Shown one piece after another: positions 9,338 to 19,100 of a stretch of DNA of 64,000 nt. A program made the translations under genes and the position numbers. The first letter of the stretch is position 1; each line of letters opens with the position of its first letter. The notes under the pieces are model-generated. The model had not been told where the DNA came from. It searched no databases and saw only the letters and a list, made by a program, of their open reading frames with translations. Origin of the DNA: Streptomyces tendae (GTDB taxonomy: Bacteria; Actinomycetota; Actinomycetes; Streptomycetales; Streptomycetaceae); NCBI RefSeq assembly GCF_014650435.1, contig NZ_BMUY01000004.1, positions 1-64,000 on the forward strand, in the 5' to 3' direction.

Positions 9338-9925
9338 ATGGCAGGCGGTTCCCGCGGGCCCAACGACCCGCAGCGGCGCGAGCGGATCCTCGACGCGGCA
9401 CTCGACGTCATCGCCGAGCACGGCGCCATCAAGGTGACGTTCCGCAGGATCGCCGAGGCCGCGGAGGTGCCACTCGGCTCCCTCACCTACTACTTCGACG
9501 ACATGCAGGATCTGCTCACCTCGGCGTTCACCCGCCTCGCCGAGTCCGTCTCGTCACGCTACGGAGCTCTTCTGGCGGCAGCGCGAACGCCCGAGGAGGC
9601 ACGGGAGGCCGTGGTCGAGATCATCTGCGGCAAGGTCTGGGGCACCGAACGCAATCTCCTGCTGAGTTACGAGCTGTACGCCTTCGCCGCACGAAACCCC
9701 GAAGTACGCGAAGTCATGTGGTCCTGGATGCGGGCCAGCCGCGAGTCACTGGCCCGGCACTTCGACCCGCTTACGGCCCGTGCCCTGGACGCCCTGGTCG
9801 AAGGCTTCTCCATCCACAACTCCGTCGATCCCCGGTCCACCGACCGCGCGGAGGTGGCAGCCGTCGTCGACGCCATCGCGAATCGTCGCGCCCACGGGGA
9901 CGGCGGGAGCGCCCCGGCCGGGTGA
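9338..9925 (+). CDS. TetR-family transcriptional regulator
   Basis: A 195-residue regulator. The HTH lies in residues about 10-55 (RRERILDAALDVIAEHGAIK through VTFRRIAEAAEVPLGSLTYYF), the classic TetR helix-turn-helix followed by FDDMQDLL. The remainder is an alpha-helical ligand domain. The start at 9338 has a purine-rich GAGAGG upstream; an ATG at 9293 is an alternative. It probably represses the divergent MFS gene through the site at 9272. The 3' end directly abuts a truncated ABC permease on the other strand, suggesting a deletion junction near 9926. Confidence 0.85.
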   Translation: MAGGSRGPNDPQRRERILDAALDVIAEHGAIKVTFRRIAEAAEVPLGSLTYYFDDMQDLLTSAFTRLAESVSSRYGALLAAARTPEEAREAVVEIICGKVWGTERNLLLSYELYAFAARNPEVREVMWSWMRASRESLARHFDPLTARALDALVEGFSIHNSVDPRSTDRAEVAAVVDAIANRRAHGDGGSAPAG

Positions 9926-9929
9926 GGTG

Positions 9930-10198
9930 AACGTGGCCGCGAACATCATGAACCCTGCGATGAGCGTGACCGCGTTCAGCGCGCCGGTGATCTGAGTGAG
10001 GTGGTTGCCGGGCGGGGAGAGCACCTCGCCGGTCGCCCGGAGCCGGAAGGGGGCGGGCTGATCGGGAATGGCCACATAGGCGAGGGCGATCCACACCGGG
10101 ATGTACACGACCACCAGTAGCATCGCGAACCGGTTGCGGGCGTGTCCGATCAGCGCGTACCGCGATGCCGTGGCGAACAGGGACAGGTGCCGCCTCAC
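9930..10198 (-). pseudogene. ABC transporter permease, truncated N-terminal fragment
   Basis: About 90 residues of an ABC-2-like permease: RRHLSLFATASRYALIGHAR, two membrane spans (FAMLLVVVYIPVWIALAYVA and NAVTLIAGFMMFAAT), then loss of similarity where the TetR gene ends. It starts with GTG at 10198, overlapping the stop of the upstream ATPase as GTGA, so the two were once translationally coupled. Most of the membrane domain is gone. Confidence 0.6.
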
Positions 10199-10808
10199 GC
10201 CGCGGCCTCCGTAGGCCGTTCCTTGATGTGCAGGCGCCCGCCCTCCAGGCGCCAGAGCTGGTCCAGCCGGTCGATGTCGTACGCGAGGTGCGAGACGACC
10301 AGCACCGAACGCCCGGCGTCGCGCAGCCTGGTCGCCAGTTCCCAGAAGCGCAGGTAGGTCTCCCAGTCGAAGCCCTGGTAGGGCTCGTCCAGCAGGAGTA
10401 CGTCCGGTCGTGCATGAGGGCCAGGGTCAGGTTGAGCTTCTGCCGCGAGCCGCCGCTGAGCCGACCCGCGCGCTGGTCGAGGTACTCGGTGAAGGCCAGT
10501 GTCTCCATCACCTCCTCGGCCCGTTCGAGCCCGGTGAGGCCGAACGCGCTCCGGAAGAAGTCGAGATGCTGGCGGACGGTGAAGGAGTCGTCCAGCACCA
10601 TGGTCTGCGGACAGTAGCCGAACCTGCCGCTGTGGTGCACGGCCCCCCGGTCCAGACGGAGTTCACCGGAGAGGATCTTCAGCAGGGTCGTCTTGCCCGC
10701 ACCGTTCTCGCCGCCGATCCCGGCCAGGGTGCCGGGCTTCAGCCGGAGGCCGACGCCCCGCAGGACGGCATGCTGCCGGTAGGAATGGTGCGCATCATGG
10801 ACGTCCAT
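10195..10808 (-). pseudogene. ABC transporter ATP-binding protein, frameshifted
   Basis: The ATPase has Walker A (GGENGAGKTTLLKILSGE), the signature LSGGSRQKLN and, in a second frame, Walker B with its following loop (VLLLDEPYQGFDWETYLR) and the switch region VSHLAYD. The two halves are joined only if one base is restored near 10401-10411, inside the Walker B strand. The gene therefore looks dead, in line with the truncated permease after it, unless this is a sequencing error. It probably exported a lipid or drug. Confidence 0.7.
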
Positions 10809-11153
10809 CGCTTCGCTCCGTCGTACCTGGCCTGCGGTCCGCGGAACCGCTCCGCGCGTGCCCAACGAGTCGGCCGGGCGAGGGAAACGGCAGCCGGGAG
10901 AGCGGCCTCCTGCGGTGTCAACCTGGCGCCTGCCCGTCACGCGTGCGACGGGAAGCCTGCCCGAAACCGCCTCGGTCGCAGTGGCGGCGGCTACCGTGAC
11001 CGGGCTCCCGGAGGGGCGTACCCCTCGCGCCTCGTCCCGCTCCGGTGCCCGACGCAGTGTGACCAGCCCTCCCGTGCCGGTGCGGGGGCGGGGCCCGGCC
11101 ACGTGCGGGCGCGGGGCAGCAGGGGCCCGTGCCCGCGCCCGCACACCCGCTCA
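10809..11153. other. Intergenic, no gene seen
   Basis: About 345 bp between the dead ABC ATPase and the acyltransferase gene. An open minus-strand frame spans it but is Arg/Pro/Gly-rich with no recognisable fold, and the ATPase start at 10808 fits its family. No clear promoter or hairpin was identified. Confidence 0.5.
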
Positions 11154-12521
11154 TCATCGCCGCACGCTCTCCTCCAGCTCTCGCACGGCCTGTTCCCACA
11201 GCTCCGGCAGCAGCTCGCCCAGCGGCAGGGCGCGGTCCGCGACGAAGGACACCTCCGCCCAGTCGCCGAAGAACGACAGCCCCACTCCGCAGAGGTGTCC
11301 CGGCACGAGGAGCGGCAGCAGGGCCGTCCCCGTCACCCGGGTCTCCCCCAGGCTCCCCTTTTCGGCGAGCGGCATGGAGGTGGCCATGACGTTGGTGACG
11401 CGGGGGGACAGCATTCTGCGCAGGTACCACGCGGTGGGACGGTCCGGCATGTAGCGGACCAGGTCCTGAACGGCCTGTCGCCAGGTGTCGCCCCGCAGCT
11501 TCTGGGTCACTGCCATGATCCGGTCGAGCCGTCGCAGCGGCGCCTCCTCGTCCGGGGAACCGTCCGGGCGGCCCGGGGTGGGTCCAACCGGCAGGTCGAC
11601 CGGAAGGGCGAAGCAGCGGTTGCCCCAGGTCTGCTCCTCGTCGGCCCGCCGCGCGTCGACGGGCAGCACGGCCGTCACCCGGGGCAGTGGCACGCCGGAG
11701 CGGGCCGCCCACACCGACAACGCCCCGGCCAGCGCGGCGAGATGGGCGTCGTGGGCCGAGCCACCGCGTCCGGCGCCGATCAGCCGCAGGGTGTCCACGG
11801 GGACGCGCCCCCGCCACAGCCGCCGCTCACCGGCAGGGGCGAAGGCCGGGTCCGGGCGGTGTCCGCGTACGGCGAAGGTGCGCGCCAGGAACCTCGTGGC
11901 CAGCGCGGCTGCCGCGCCGAACCGCCGGGGCACGCCGACCACGCCGCTCCCGCCCGGCAGTGGACGCGCTGATGGCTCCCCGTCGCCCAGCATCGCGCGG
12001 AACGTCATGGCGGCGGCCGAGCCGTCCTGGCAGGCGTGGAGGAAGCGGTAGCAGAGGGCGTACGCGTCGGGTTCGTGGCCGTGGATCAGCCAGACCCCCC
12101 AGTAGGCGCCGGGCGCGAACGGGGCGTTGAGCGCGCTGTGCAGGGCGGTGTCCCAGTCGTCGGGTCCGTCGGCCACCACCTCGTACACGTGCCGGTCGAC
12201 GGGGAAGTCCTCGGACGGCTGCCACCCGGGCCGCCTGCCTCCCGTCACCCGGCTGGTGAGCAGCGGCAGTTCACCGAGCCGGAACGCCACGTACGCGCGC
12301 AGATCGGCCAGGCTCGGGGGCGGGCCGCTGAGATACGCGACGCCGCCCGCGTCCCAGCGGACGTCGGGGCGGCGGCGCTCCAGGTCGAGGAACGCGCGGT
12401 CGACCGCGTGGGTGGGATGACGGGGCGGTGGGACGGAACGCTTCGGCAGGTCGGACCCCGTAGAGGGGGCCGCCGGCGCGGTGGGCGGGTCGGACACGGT
12501 GGACTGCTCGGAGTCGGGCAT
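11154..12521 (-). CDS. WS/DGAT-type (condensation-fold) O-acyltransferase
   Basis: A 455-residue member of the wax ester synthase/diacylglycerol acyltransferase superfamily. The HHxxxDG active-site motif appears as LHACQDGSAAA, keeping the second His (His162) with Asp166-Gly167 but having Leu for the first His. Other family blocks are GNRCFALPVDLPVG in the middle and RVTNVMATSMPLAEKGSLGE plus LCGVGLSFFGDWAEVSFVAD near the C-terminus. These enzymes transfer a fatty acyl group from CoA (or ACP) to an alcohol, usually at the membrane surface. ATG at 12521 has GGGAG ten bases upstream. It is divergent from the thioester reductase and PUFA synthase genes, so it is a good candidate for esterifying their product; this is inference from position. 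Confidence 0.75.
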   Translation of the reverse strand: MPDSEQSTVSDPPTAPAAPSTGSDLPKRSVPPPRHPTHAVDRAFLDLERRRPDVRWDAGGVAYLSGPPPSLADLRAYVAFRLGELPLLTSRVTGGRRPGWQPSEDFPVDRHVYEVVADGPDDWDTALHSALNAPFAPGAYWGVWLIHGHEPDAYALCYRFLHACQDGSAAAMTFRAMLGDGEPSARPLPGGSGVVGVPRRFGAAAALATRFLARTFAVRGHRPDPAFAPAGERRLWRGRVPVDTLRLIGAGRGGSAHDAHLAALAGALSVWAARSGVPLPRVTAVLPVDARRADEEQTWGNRCFALPVDLPVGPTPGRPDGSPDEEAPLRRLDRIMAVTQKLRGDTWRQAVQDLVRYMPDRPTAWYLRRMLSPRVTNVMATSMPLAEKGSLGETRVTGTALLPLLVPGHLCGVGLSFFGDWAEVSFVADRALPLGELLPELWEQAVRELEESVRR

Positions 12522-13281
12522 GCGGGTGCGGGCTCCCGTTCGGGCCGAGGCGGTCGCGATGACCACCGGTGGTGGGACAGAGGTACGGCGACGCGCGAAG
12601 GGCGGGGACTCCGGCGGCCGGGCGCCCCATCCGTCCGAGCCGGTCGCGCTGCCGGGACCGGCGGCTCACCAGGATGACCGGCGGCCGGGACAGCGTCGGC
12701 CGGCTGCGGCGGCCCGTCCCGGCTCCGCGGGCGGGTACCGGACGGTTCCGCGACGGTCGCCGCCCACCGGCTGTCCGCACCTCGCGGCCTCGCTTTCCCG
12801 TGCCGCGGCGGGGTCCCGGTGCCCGGCGAGCGCGGCCGTGTCCCGGGTCGCGGCCCGCGAGGGTGTCATCCTGGGGTGCCGCGACGAGTTCCCCCGAAAG
12901 AGGGACCGGACCGAGCGGCGTACGCCGGCGCCACCCACGGTCGAGCGAGATCCTCCGTTCGGGTGGCCAGGGCGGATCGATGGGTGTGTTCCGCCCGTCG
13001 TCTGCCATCGTGTGGAAGGCGCCGGAGATCACCGGGGTTCGAAGGCCCGGTGAGCGCCGTCCGGGACGAGCGTCGGGAGAGCCGGGGGGGGAGCGGCAGC
13101 ACGGATCGGCGGGACGATTCGGACCGTGCGCGGTGCGATCGCCGACGACGACCCGCGCCGCGGGACGGTCGACGCCGTGCCGCTCCTGTCCGCTTCCGGT
13201 CCGCCGCACCGCCGGTGCTCCGCCGCCGCACGCCCCGCATGGCAGGGGACCGCCCTTCTCACCGCTCTGGGAGCCACGCTC
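12522..13281. promoter_or_regulatory. Divergent control region of the lipid cluster
   Basis: A 760-bp gap between the divergent acyltransferase and thioester reductase genes. I see no credible gene; long open frames here are Arg/Pro/Gly-rich shadows of high GC. A candidate operator, CACCGGG-N9-CCCGGTG, lies at 13030-13052. The length suggests complex control, but no sigma consensus stands out. Confidence 0.4.
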
Positions 13282-14490
13282 GTGCACGTCGCACTCACCG
13301 GCGCCACCGGATTCCTCGGACTGCGCCTGTTACGTCGTCTGCTCGACACGCACGCGTGGGTGACGGTCCTGGCCCACGCCGGTTCGGGCGACGCGCTGCA
13401 CCGCATCACCCGTTCCCTCGAACTGACGGGTGCGCCGAGCGCGTTCCTCGCACGACTGCCAAAGCGGCTGAGGGTGGTGGAGACCGATCTGGCGCTGCCC
13501 CGGCTGGGCCTGTCCGCACGGGCGTTCCGAGAGCTGGCCGACAGCCTCGGCGCGATCTGGCACAGCGCGGGAAGCATCCATCTGGAAGGGGACCTTCCCG
13601 AGCTGCGACGGACCAATGTCGAAGGCACCCGCCACGTCCTGGAATTGGCGGCCGCCGGGCGCGCGGAACCGGTGGTGCGCCATGTGAGCACCGCGTTCGT
13701 GGCCGGGGCGCGGCGCACCGGGGTGGCGTACGAGGACGAACTGGACGACGGCGCCGGTTTCGAGAACGCCTACGAACAGTCCAAGTACGAGGCGGAGCTG
13801 CTGGTTCACGCCTGGTCCCGCGAGCACGGGCGACCGGTCTTGGTGCTGCGGCCGAGCATTCTCGTCACGGATGTGCCCCCGCACCCGGAGCTGCCTTCGC
13901 ACCCCCTGCAGGTGGTCGAGCGCATCCTGCGCGACGCGCGACAGGTCACCGTCGCCGCACCACCGACCGCCCCGGGCACGGCCACCGGGGCTCCGGACGG
14001 TCCTTCCCGCGGCGCTCCCGGGTCGCCGGGCCCCGGGGCTCGGCCCCGGGTACGGGCGGTGGGGCACCCGCACGGGCGGCTGAACCTGTTACCGGTGGAG
14101 CACGCGGCCGACGTCATGGTCCGCCTGGCCGAACTGCCGTCCTCACATGGGGTCGACACGTACCACGTCGTCCATGACCGCGATGTCCCCGTGCCCACCG
14201 TCGTCGCCCTGCTGGAACGGCTCGTTCCCCTCTCGATCGACCTGGTCGACGCCAAGCCGGAGGACCCTTCGGCGTTGGAGACCATGATCGATTTCTACCC
14301 GGGCATCACGGCCTACCTCACCCACCGGCGGAGGTTCGACGACACCCGGGTGAGGACCCTGCTCGGTCCGGCGGCGGTCTGCGCTCCGGTCGGTCTCGAT
14401 CGGCTGTGGTCCGGACTGGCCCCGAGGAGCGGGGCGCTCCCCCGGCCCCCGCACACCCCACCCGCTCCTGCGCCCGCACCGTGCGCCTGA
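13282..14490 (+). CDS. Stand-alone thioester reductase (extended SDR, NAD_binding_4)
   Basis: A 402-residue protein with the fold of thioester-reductase (R) domains from NRPS/PKS and carboxylic acid reductases. It has VALTGATGFLGLRLLRRLLD (NAD(P)-binding GxxGxxG), WHSAGSIHLEGDLPELRRTN, HVSTAFVAG, catalytic YEQSK (Tyr164, Lys168) and LRPSILVTD. It would reduce a carrier-bound or CoA acyl thioester to an aldehyde or alcohol. GTG at 13282 has GGGAG upstream; longer starts back to 13126 add an unlikely Arg/Pro-rich tail. Two rare TTA codons (13330-13332, residue 17; 14089-14091, residue 270) make translation depend on bldA tRNA. It lies 69 bp before the PfaD-like gene on the same strand. R domains usually sit at the end of a megasynthase, so a free one beside a PUFA synthase is notable. 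Confidence 0.8.
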   Translation: MHVALTGATGFLGLRLLRRLLDTHAWVTVLAHAGSGDALHRITRSLELTGAPSAFLARLPKRLRVVETDLALPRLGLSARAFRELADSLGAIWHSAGSIHLEGDLPELRRTNVEGTRHVLELAAAGRAEPVVRHVSTAFVAGARRTGVAYEDELDDGAGFENAYEQSKYEAELLVHAWSREHGRPVLVLRPSILVTDVPPHPELPSHPLQVVERILRDARQVTVAAPPTAPGTATGAPDGPSRGAPGSPGPGARPRVRAVGHPHGRLNLLPVEHAADVMVRLAELPSSHGVDTYHVVHDRDVPVPTVVALLERLVPLSIDLVDAKPEDPSALETMIDFYPGITAYLTHRRRFDDTRVRTLLGPAAVCAPVGLDRLWSGLAPRSGALPRPPHTPPAPAPAPCA

Positions 14491-14559
14491 GCTTCCCGTA
14501 CGTCGCAGACGGCGTACGACCGACCAGCAGCAACCGTGTCCCGTCCCGTTGGAGCTTCC

Positions 14560-16143
14560 GTGTCCGTTCTCGCCGCTCCCCGCGCCCTTGCCGTGCGTCC
14601 GCCGGTCTTCTCCCCCGAGGGGATCACCGACCGTGTCCGGCTGATCCGGGAACCCGTGCACGTCGTCAGCGGGCCGGACGGCCGGGAGCTGGGCCTCGCG
14701 ACCGGGGCACCGCCTGCCGGTCCGGTGCTGGGCACGCTGCCGCCGCTGTACCCCGAGTGGCTCGGCGGCCGGACCTTCTGCGAGGCGCACGGCGTCCGCT
14801 TCCCCTATGTGGCGGGGGAGATGGCGAACGGCATCGCGACCACCGGCATGGTCGCGGCGATGGCGCGGGCGGAGATGATCGGCTTCTTCGGTGCGGGCGG
14901 CCTGCCCCTCCCGGAGGTGGAGCGGGCTGTGCACTCCCTGGCGCAGGAGCTGGCGTCCCGCACGAACTGGGGAGTCAATCTCATCCACTCACCGGCCGAG
15001 CCGGAGCTGGAGTGGCGGGTCGCGGAGCTTCTGCTGCGGTGCGGTGTCCCCCGGATCTCGGTGTCGGCGTTCATGGAGCTGACCCCTGCGGTCGTCCTGT
15101 GCTCGGCGCGGGGCCTGCGCCGGGGTGCGGACGGCGGCGTCGTCCGGCGTACGCGGCTGCTCGCGAAGCTCTCCCGTCCCGAGGTGGCCGAGAGGTTCCT
15201 CTCCCCGGCCCCGACCGCTCTGCTGGACCTCCTTGTCGCGCGGGGCAGCCTGACCCGCGAGGAGGCGGCCCTGGCGGCCCTGGTGCCGGTGGCCGAGGAC
15301 ATCACCGTCGAGGCGGACAGCGGCGGGCACACCGACAACCGGCCGTTGTCGGTCCTGCTGCCGCGGATCGCCGCCCTGCGCGACACGGTCTGCCGGCGGT
15401 TCGGGTACCGGCGGCCGGTCCGCCTCGGCGCGGCCGGGGGCCTCGGCACCCCGGACGCGGTGGCCGCCGCCTTCGCTCTCGGCGCGTCCTACGTCGTCAC
15501 CGGTTCGGTGAACCAGACGGCGGTCGAGGCCGGTCTGTCCGACGAGGCCAAGGCGATGCTGTGCGACGCGGACGTCGCCGATGTCGCCATGGCGCCGTCG
15601 GCCGACATGTTCGAGCTGGGCGTGAAGCTGCAAGTGCTGTCGCGGGGCACGATGTTCGCCCGGCGGGCCGGCCGCCTGTACACGGCCTACCGTGACCACG
15701 GCTCGCTGGAGGAGATCCCGCAGGCGCTGCGTACCGCGATCGAACGCGACGTGCTGGGCGCCCCGTTCGAAGAGATCTGGCAGCACACGCGTGCCTTCTG
15801 GGAGGAGCGCGATCCGGCGGAAACCGTCCGTGCGGAGGCCGACCCCCGGCACCGCATGGCCCTGGTGTTCCGCTGGTACCTGGGCAGTTCCAGCCGGTGG
15901 GCGATCACCGGGGAGAGCGCGCGGCGGGCCGACTACCAGATCTGGTGCGGACCGGCGATGGGCGCGTTCAACCGGTGGGCGGCCGGCACCTTCCTGGCAA
16001 AACCGCCCCACCGGTCCGTGACGCAGATCGCCCTCAACCTGCTGGAAGGGGCCGCGACACTCACCCGCGCCCATCAACTGCGCACGTACGGCGTTCCGTT
16101 GCCTTCCGAGGCGTTCACCTACACGCCGCGTGAGCTGGCATGA
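14560..16143 (+). CDS. pfaD: PfaD-type trans enoyl reductase (FMN, nitropropane dioxygenase-like)
   Basis: About 527 residues. The TIM-barrel FMN enzyme is recognisable from VAGEMANGIATTGMVAAMAR, GFFGAGGLPLPEVERAV, NWGVNLIHSP, EADSGGHTDNRPLSVLLPRI, the phosphate-binding GAAGGLGTPDAVAAAFALGA and VVTGSVNQTAVEAGLS. The C-terminal MALVFRWYLGSSSRWAI and DYQIWCGPAMGAFNRW blocks are specific to PfaD/PUFA enoyl reductases. PfaD acts in trans on ACP-bound enoyl chains of PUFA synthases. GTG at 14560 has GGAG five bases upstream; GTG at 14536 is an in-frame alternative. Its stop overlaps the next start (ATGA at 16140), so it is coupled to the PfaA-like gene. It is the myxobacterial Pfa1 equivalent by order and content. 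Confidence 0.9.
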   Translation: MSVLAAPRALAVRPPVFSPEGITDRVRLIREPVHVVSGPDGRELGLATGAPPAGPVLGTLPPLYPEWLGGRTFCEAHGVRFPYVAGEMANGIATTGMVAAMARAEMIGFFGAGGLPLPEVERAVHSLAQELASRTNWGVNLIHSPAEPELEWRVAELLLRCGVPRISVSAFMELTPAVVLCSARGLRRGADGGVVRRTRLLAKLSRPEVAERFLSPAPTALLDLLVARGSLTREEAALAALVPVAEDITVEADSGGHTDNRPLSVLLPRIAALRDTVCRRFGYRRPVRLGAAGGLGTPDAVAAAFALGASYVVTGSVNQTAVEAGLSDEAKAMLCDADVADVAMAPSADMFELGVKLQVLSRGTMFARRAGRLYTAYRDHGSLEEIPQALRTAIERDVLGAPFEEIWQHTRAFWEERDPAETVRAEADPRHRMALVFRWYLGSSSRWAITGESARRADYQIWCGPAMGAFNRWAAGTFLAKPPHRSVTQIALNLLEGAATLTRAHQLRTYGVPLPSEAFTYTPRELA

Positions 16144-19100
16144 GCGGCCCCGCCGCGGCACCGTCCGCCGTCGCCCGACCCCGAGGAGAGACCATGTCCG
16201 GCTCCACCCCCCGCCAGGTCCCCATCGCCGTGGTCGGCGTCGGGGCGCTGGTTCCGGGCGCCACGGACGCAGCCGGCTACTGGCGGGTCGTGACCGGCGG
16301 CCGCGACCTGATCACCGAGGTCCCCGCCTCCCGCTGGCGGGTGGAGGACCACTACGATCCGGACCCGTCCGCCCCCGACAAGACGTACGCCCGCCGGGGC
16401 GCCTTCCTTCCCGAGGTGGACTTCGACCCGATGGCCTACGGGGTGCCTCCCGCCAATCTGCCGGCCACGGACACCTCCCAGCTGCTCGCCCTCATGGTCG
16501 CCGACCAGGTGCTGAGGGACGCCGGCGGGACGTCCGGGATCGACCGGGACCGGACCGGCGTTGTCCTCGGGGCGGCCGCCCTCGAACTGCTGCCGCACAT
16601 GTACGGGCGTTCCCAGCGCCCCACGTGGCTGGCGGGGCTGCGGGAGAGCGGGCTCGACGAGGCCGAGGCGCAGGCTGTGTGCGACCGCATCGCCGCCCGC
16701 TTCGAGCCGTGGCGCGAGTCGACCTTCCCGGGGCTGCTGGGCAACGTCGTCGCGGGACGGATCGCCAACCGGTTCGATCTGCACGGCGTCAACCACACCA
16801 CCGACGCCGCCTGTGCCAGCTCGCTGGCCGCCCTGTCGACGGCGGTCGGAGAACTGTCCCTGCGCCGGGCGGACCTGGTCATCAGCGGCGGCGTGGACAC
16901 CGGGAACGACATCGGCATGTTCCTCTGCTTCTCCAAGACGCCCGCGCTCTCCCCCAGCGGCGACTGCCGCCCGTTCGCGGAGGCGGCGGACGGCACGATG
17001 CTCGGTGAGGCGGTCGTGATGTACGCCCTGAAGCGTTTGTCCGACGCAGAGCGCGACGGCGACCGGATCCACGCCGTGATCAGGGGCATCGGCACCTCGT
17101 CGGACGGCCGGAGCACAGCGATCTACGCCCCGCTGCCCGAGGGCCAGGAACGGGCCCTGCGACGCGCGTACGAGGAGGCCGGCTACCCGCCGGAGACCGT
17201 GGAGCTGGTCGAGGCGCACGGCACCGGCACGAAGGCCGGGGACACCGCGGAACTGGCCGCGCTCAACGCGGTGTTCGGCGCCTCGGGACGTCCTGACGGC
17301 CAGTGGTGCGCCATCGGCTCGGTGAAGTCGCAGATCGGGCACACCAAGTGCGCGGCGGGTGCGGCGGGGCTGCTCAAGGCAGTGATGGCCCTCCACCACA
17401 AGGTCCTCCCACCCACAGTCAAGGTCGAACGGCCGAACCCGGCAGCCGCCGCCCCTGACGGCCCGTTCTACGTGAACACGGAGGCCCGGCCGTGGGTGCG
17501 GCCGGCCGGTCACCCGCGCCGGGCAGCGGTGTCGAGTTTCGGCTTCGGCGGCAGCAACTTCCACGTCACCCTGGAGGAATACACGCCGCCGACCGTGCCC
17601 ACCCCCTCGTCGGGCACGCAGGCGGACACCCCTGCGCACCCCGCGCCGAAGAACACGGGCCGCCCTGCCCTGCGCCACCGCACGGCGTCGAGCGAGCTGG
17701 TTCTGTTCGCCGCCGCTTCGCCGTCCGCCCTGAAGGAACAACTACCCGAGGACGGACGGCCGCTGACCGAGCTGGCGAGGGAGAGCCACGCCGCGTTCTC
17801 GCCCACCGCCCGGGTGCGGCTGGCCGTCGTTGCCACCGACACCGATGACCTGCGGAGGAAGTACGCGCAGGCGCTCGCGCACATCCGGCGGCGCCCCGAG
17901 GCGTCGTTCTCGGCCCCTTCCGGAATCCGGTACGCGCACGGAGAGTCCGCGCCCGGCCGCATCGGCTTCCTGTTCCCCGGGCAGGGCTCCCAGTACGTCG
18001 GGATGGGGGCCGGGCTCGCGATGCTGGCCCCGGCCGCGCAGGCCGTGTGGGACCGGCTGGGCTCCACCCGCTTCGACGGAAGGCCGCTGCACCGGGCCGT
18101 GTTCCCGCCGCCCGCCTTCACCGAGGAGGAGCGCGCCGCCCGAGCGGCCCTGCTGAACGCCACCGAGTGGGCTCAGCCGGCGCTGGCGGTGCACGCGCTC
18201 GCGCTGCTGGCGGTGGTGCGGGAACTGGGGCTGCGGCCGGACTGCGTGGCCGGCCACAGTTTCGGCGAACTGGTGGCGCTGCACTGCGCGGGCGCCCTGG
18301 ACGCGGAGTCGCTGGTCGGGCTGGCGCGTCGCCGCGGCGAGCTGATGCGGGAGGCGGCGGCCACCCCGGGCGCGATGCTGGCGGTGGCGGCGGACCGCGA
18401 ACGCGTGGCGCAGGTACTGGCCGGCGGTGGCTTCGAAGACATCTGGCCCGCCAACCACAACTCGCCCCGTCAGACGGTGCTCTCAGGTTCGGTGGCGGCG
18501 GTCGAAAGGGCGCGGAGCGCCTTCTCGGCCGCGGGGATCGCCTCCCGCGGACTGTCCGCGTCGACCGCCTTCCACAGCCCGCTGGTCGCCCCGGCCGTCG
18601 AGCCGCTCGCCGCCCACCTGCGCACGGTGACGTTCTCGGAACCCCGCATCGAGGTCTACGGCAACACGGACGCGGCGCCCTACCCCTCCTGCCCGGACGC
18701 GGTGCGCCGCCGGGTCGCCGGTCATCTCGCCTCGCCGGTCCTCTTCCAGGACCAGATCGAGGCGATGTACGCGGCGGGGGTGCGGACCTTCGTGGAGGTC
18801 GGCGCGGGCGCCACGCTCACGGGCCTGGTCGGGCAGATCCTCGCCGACCGTGAGCATACGGCCGTGCCCCTCGACCGGCCGGCCGGGGCGGGCGTCGACA
18901 CCTTCCACGCCGCGCTCGGTGAACTCGCCGTACTGGGCGTTCCCCTCGACCTCGTCCCCCTCTGGACCCCCTACGCATCGCCCGGAACACCAGCGAAGGA
19001 GCGCGAGCCCCGAATGACCGTGAAGATCAGTGGAGCCAACTACGGTCAGCTCCCGCCCTCCGGAACCCCACACGTCGAACCGACGCACGCTGCGGAGTAC

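Noticed and set aside
7821-9437. 538-residue plus-strand open frame opposite the MFS transporter
   Set aside because: Arg/Gly/Gln/His-rich antisense shadow; the minus strand has membrane helices and a family match.
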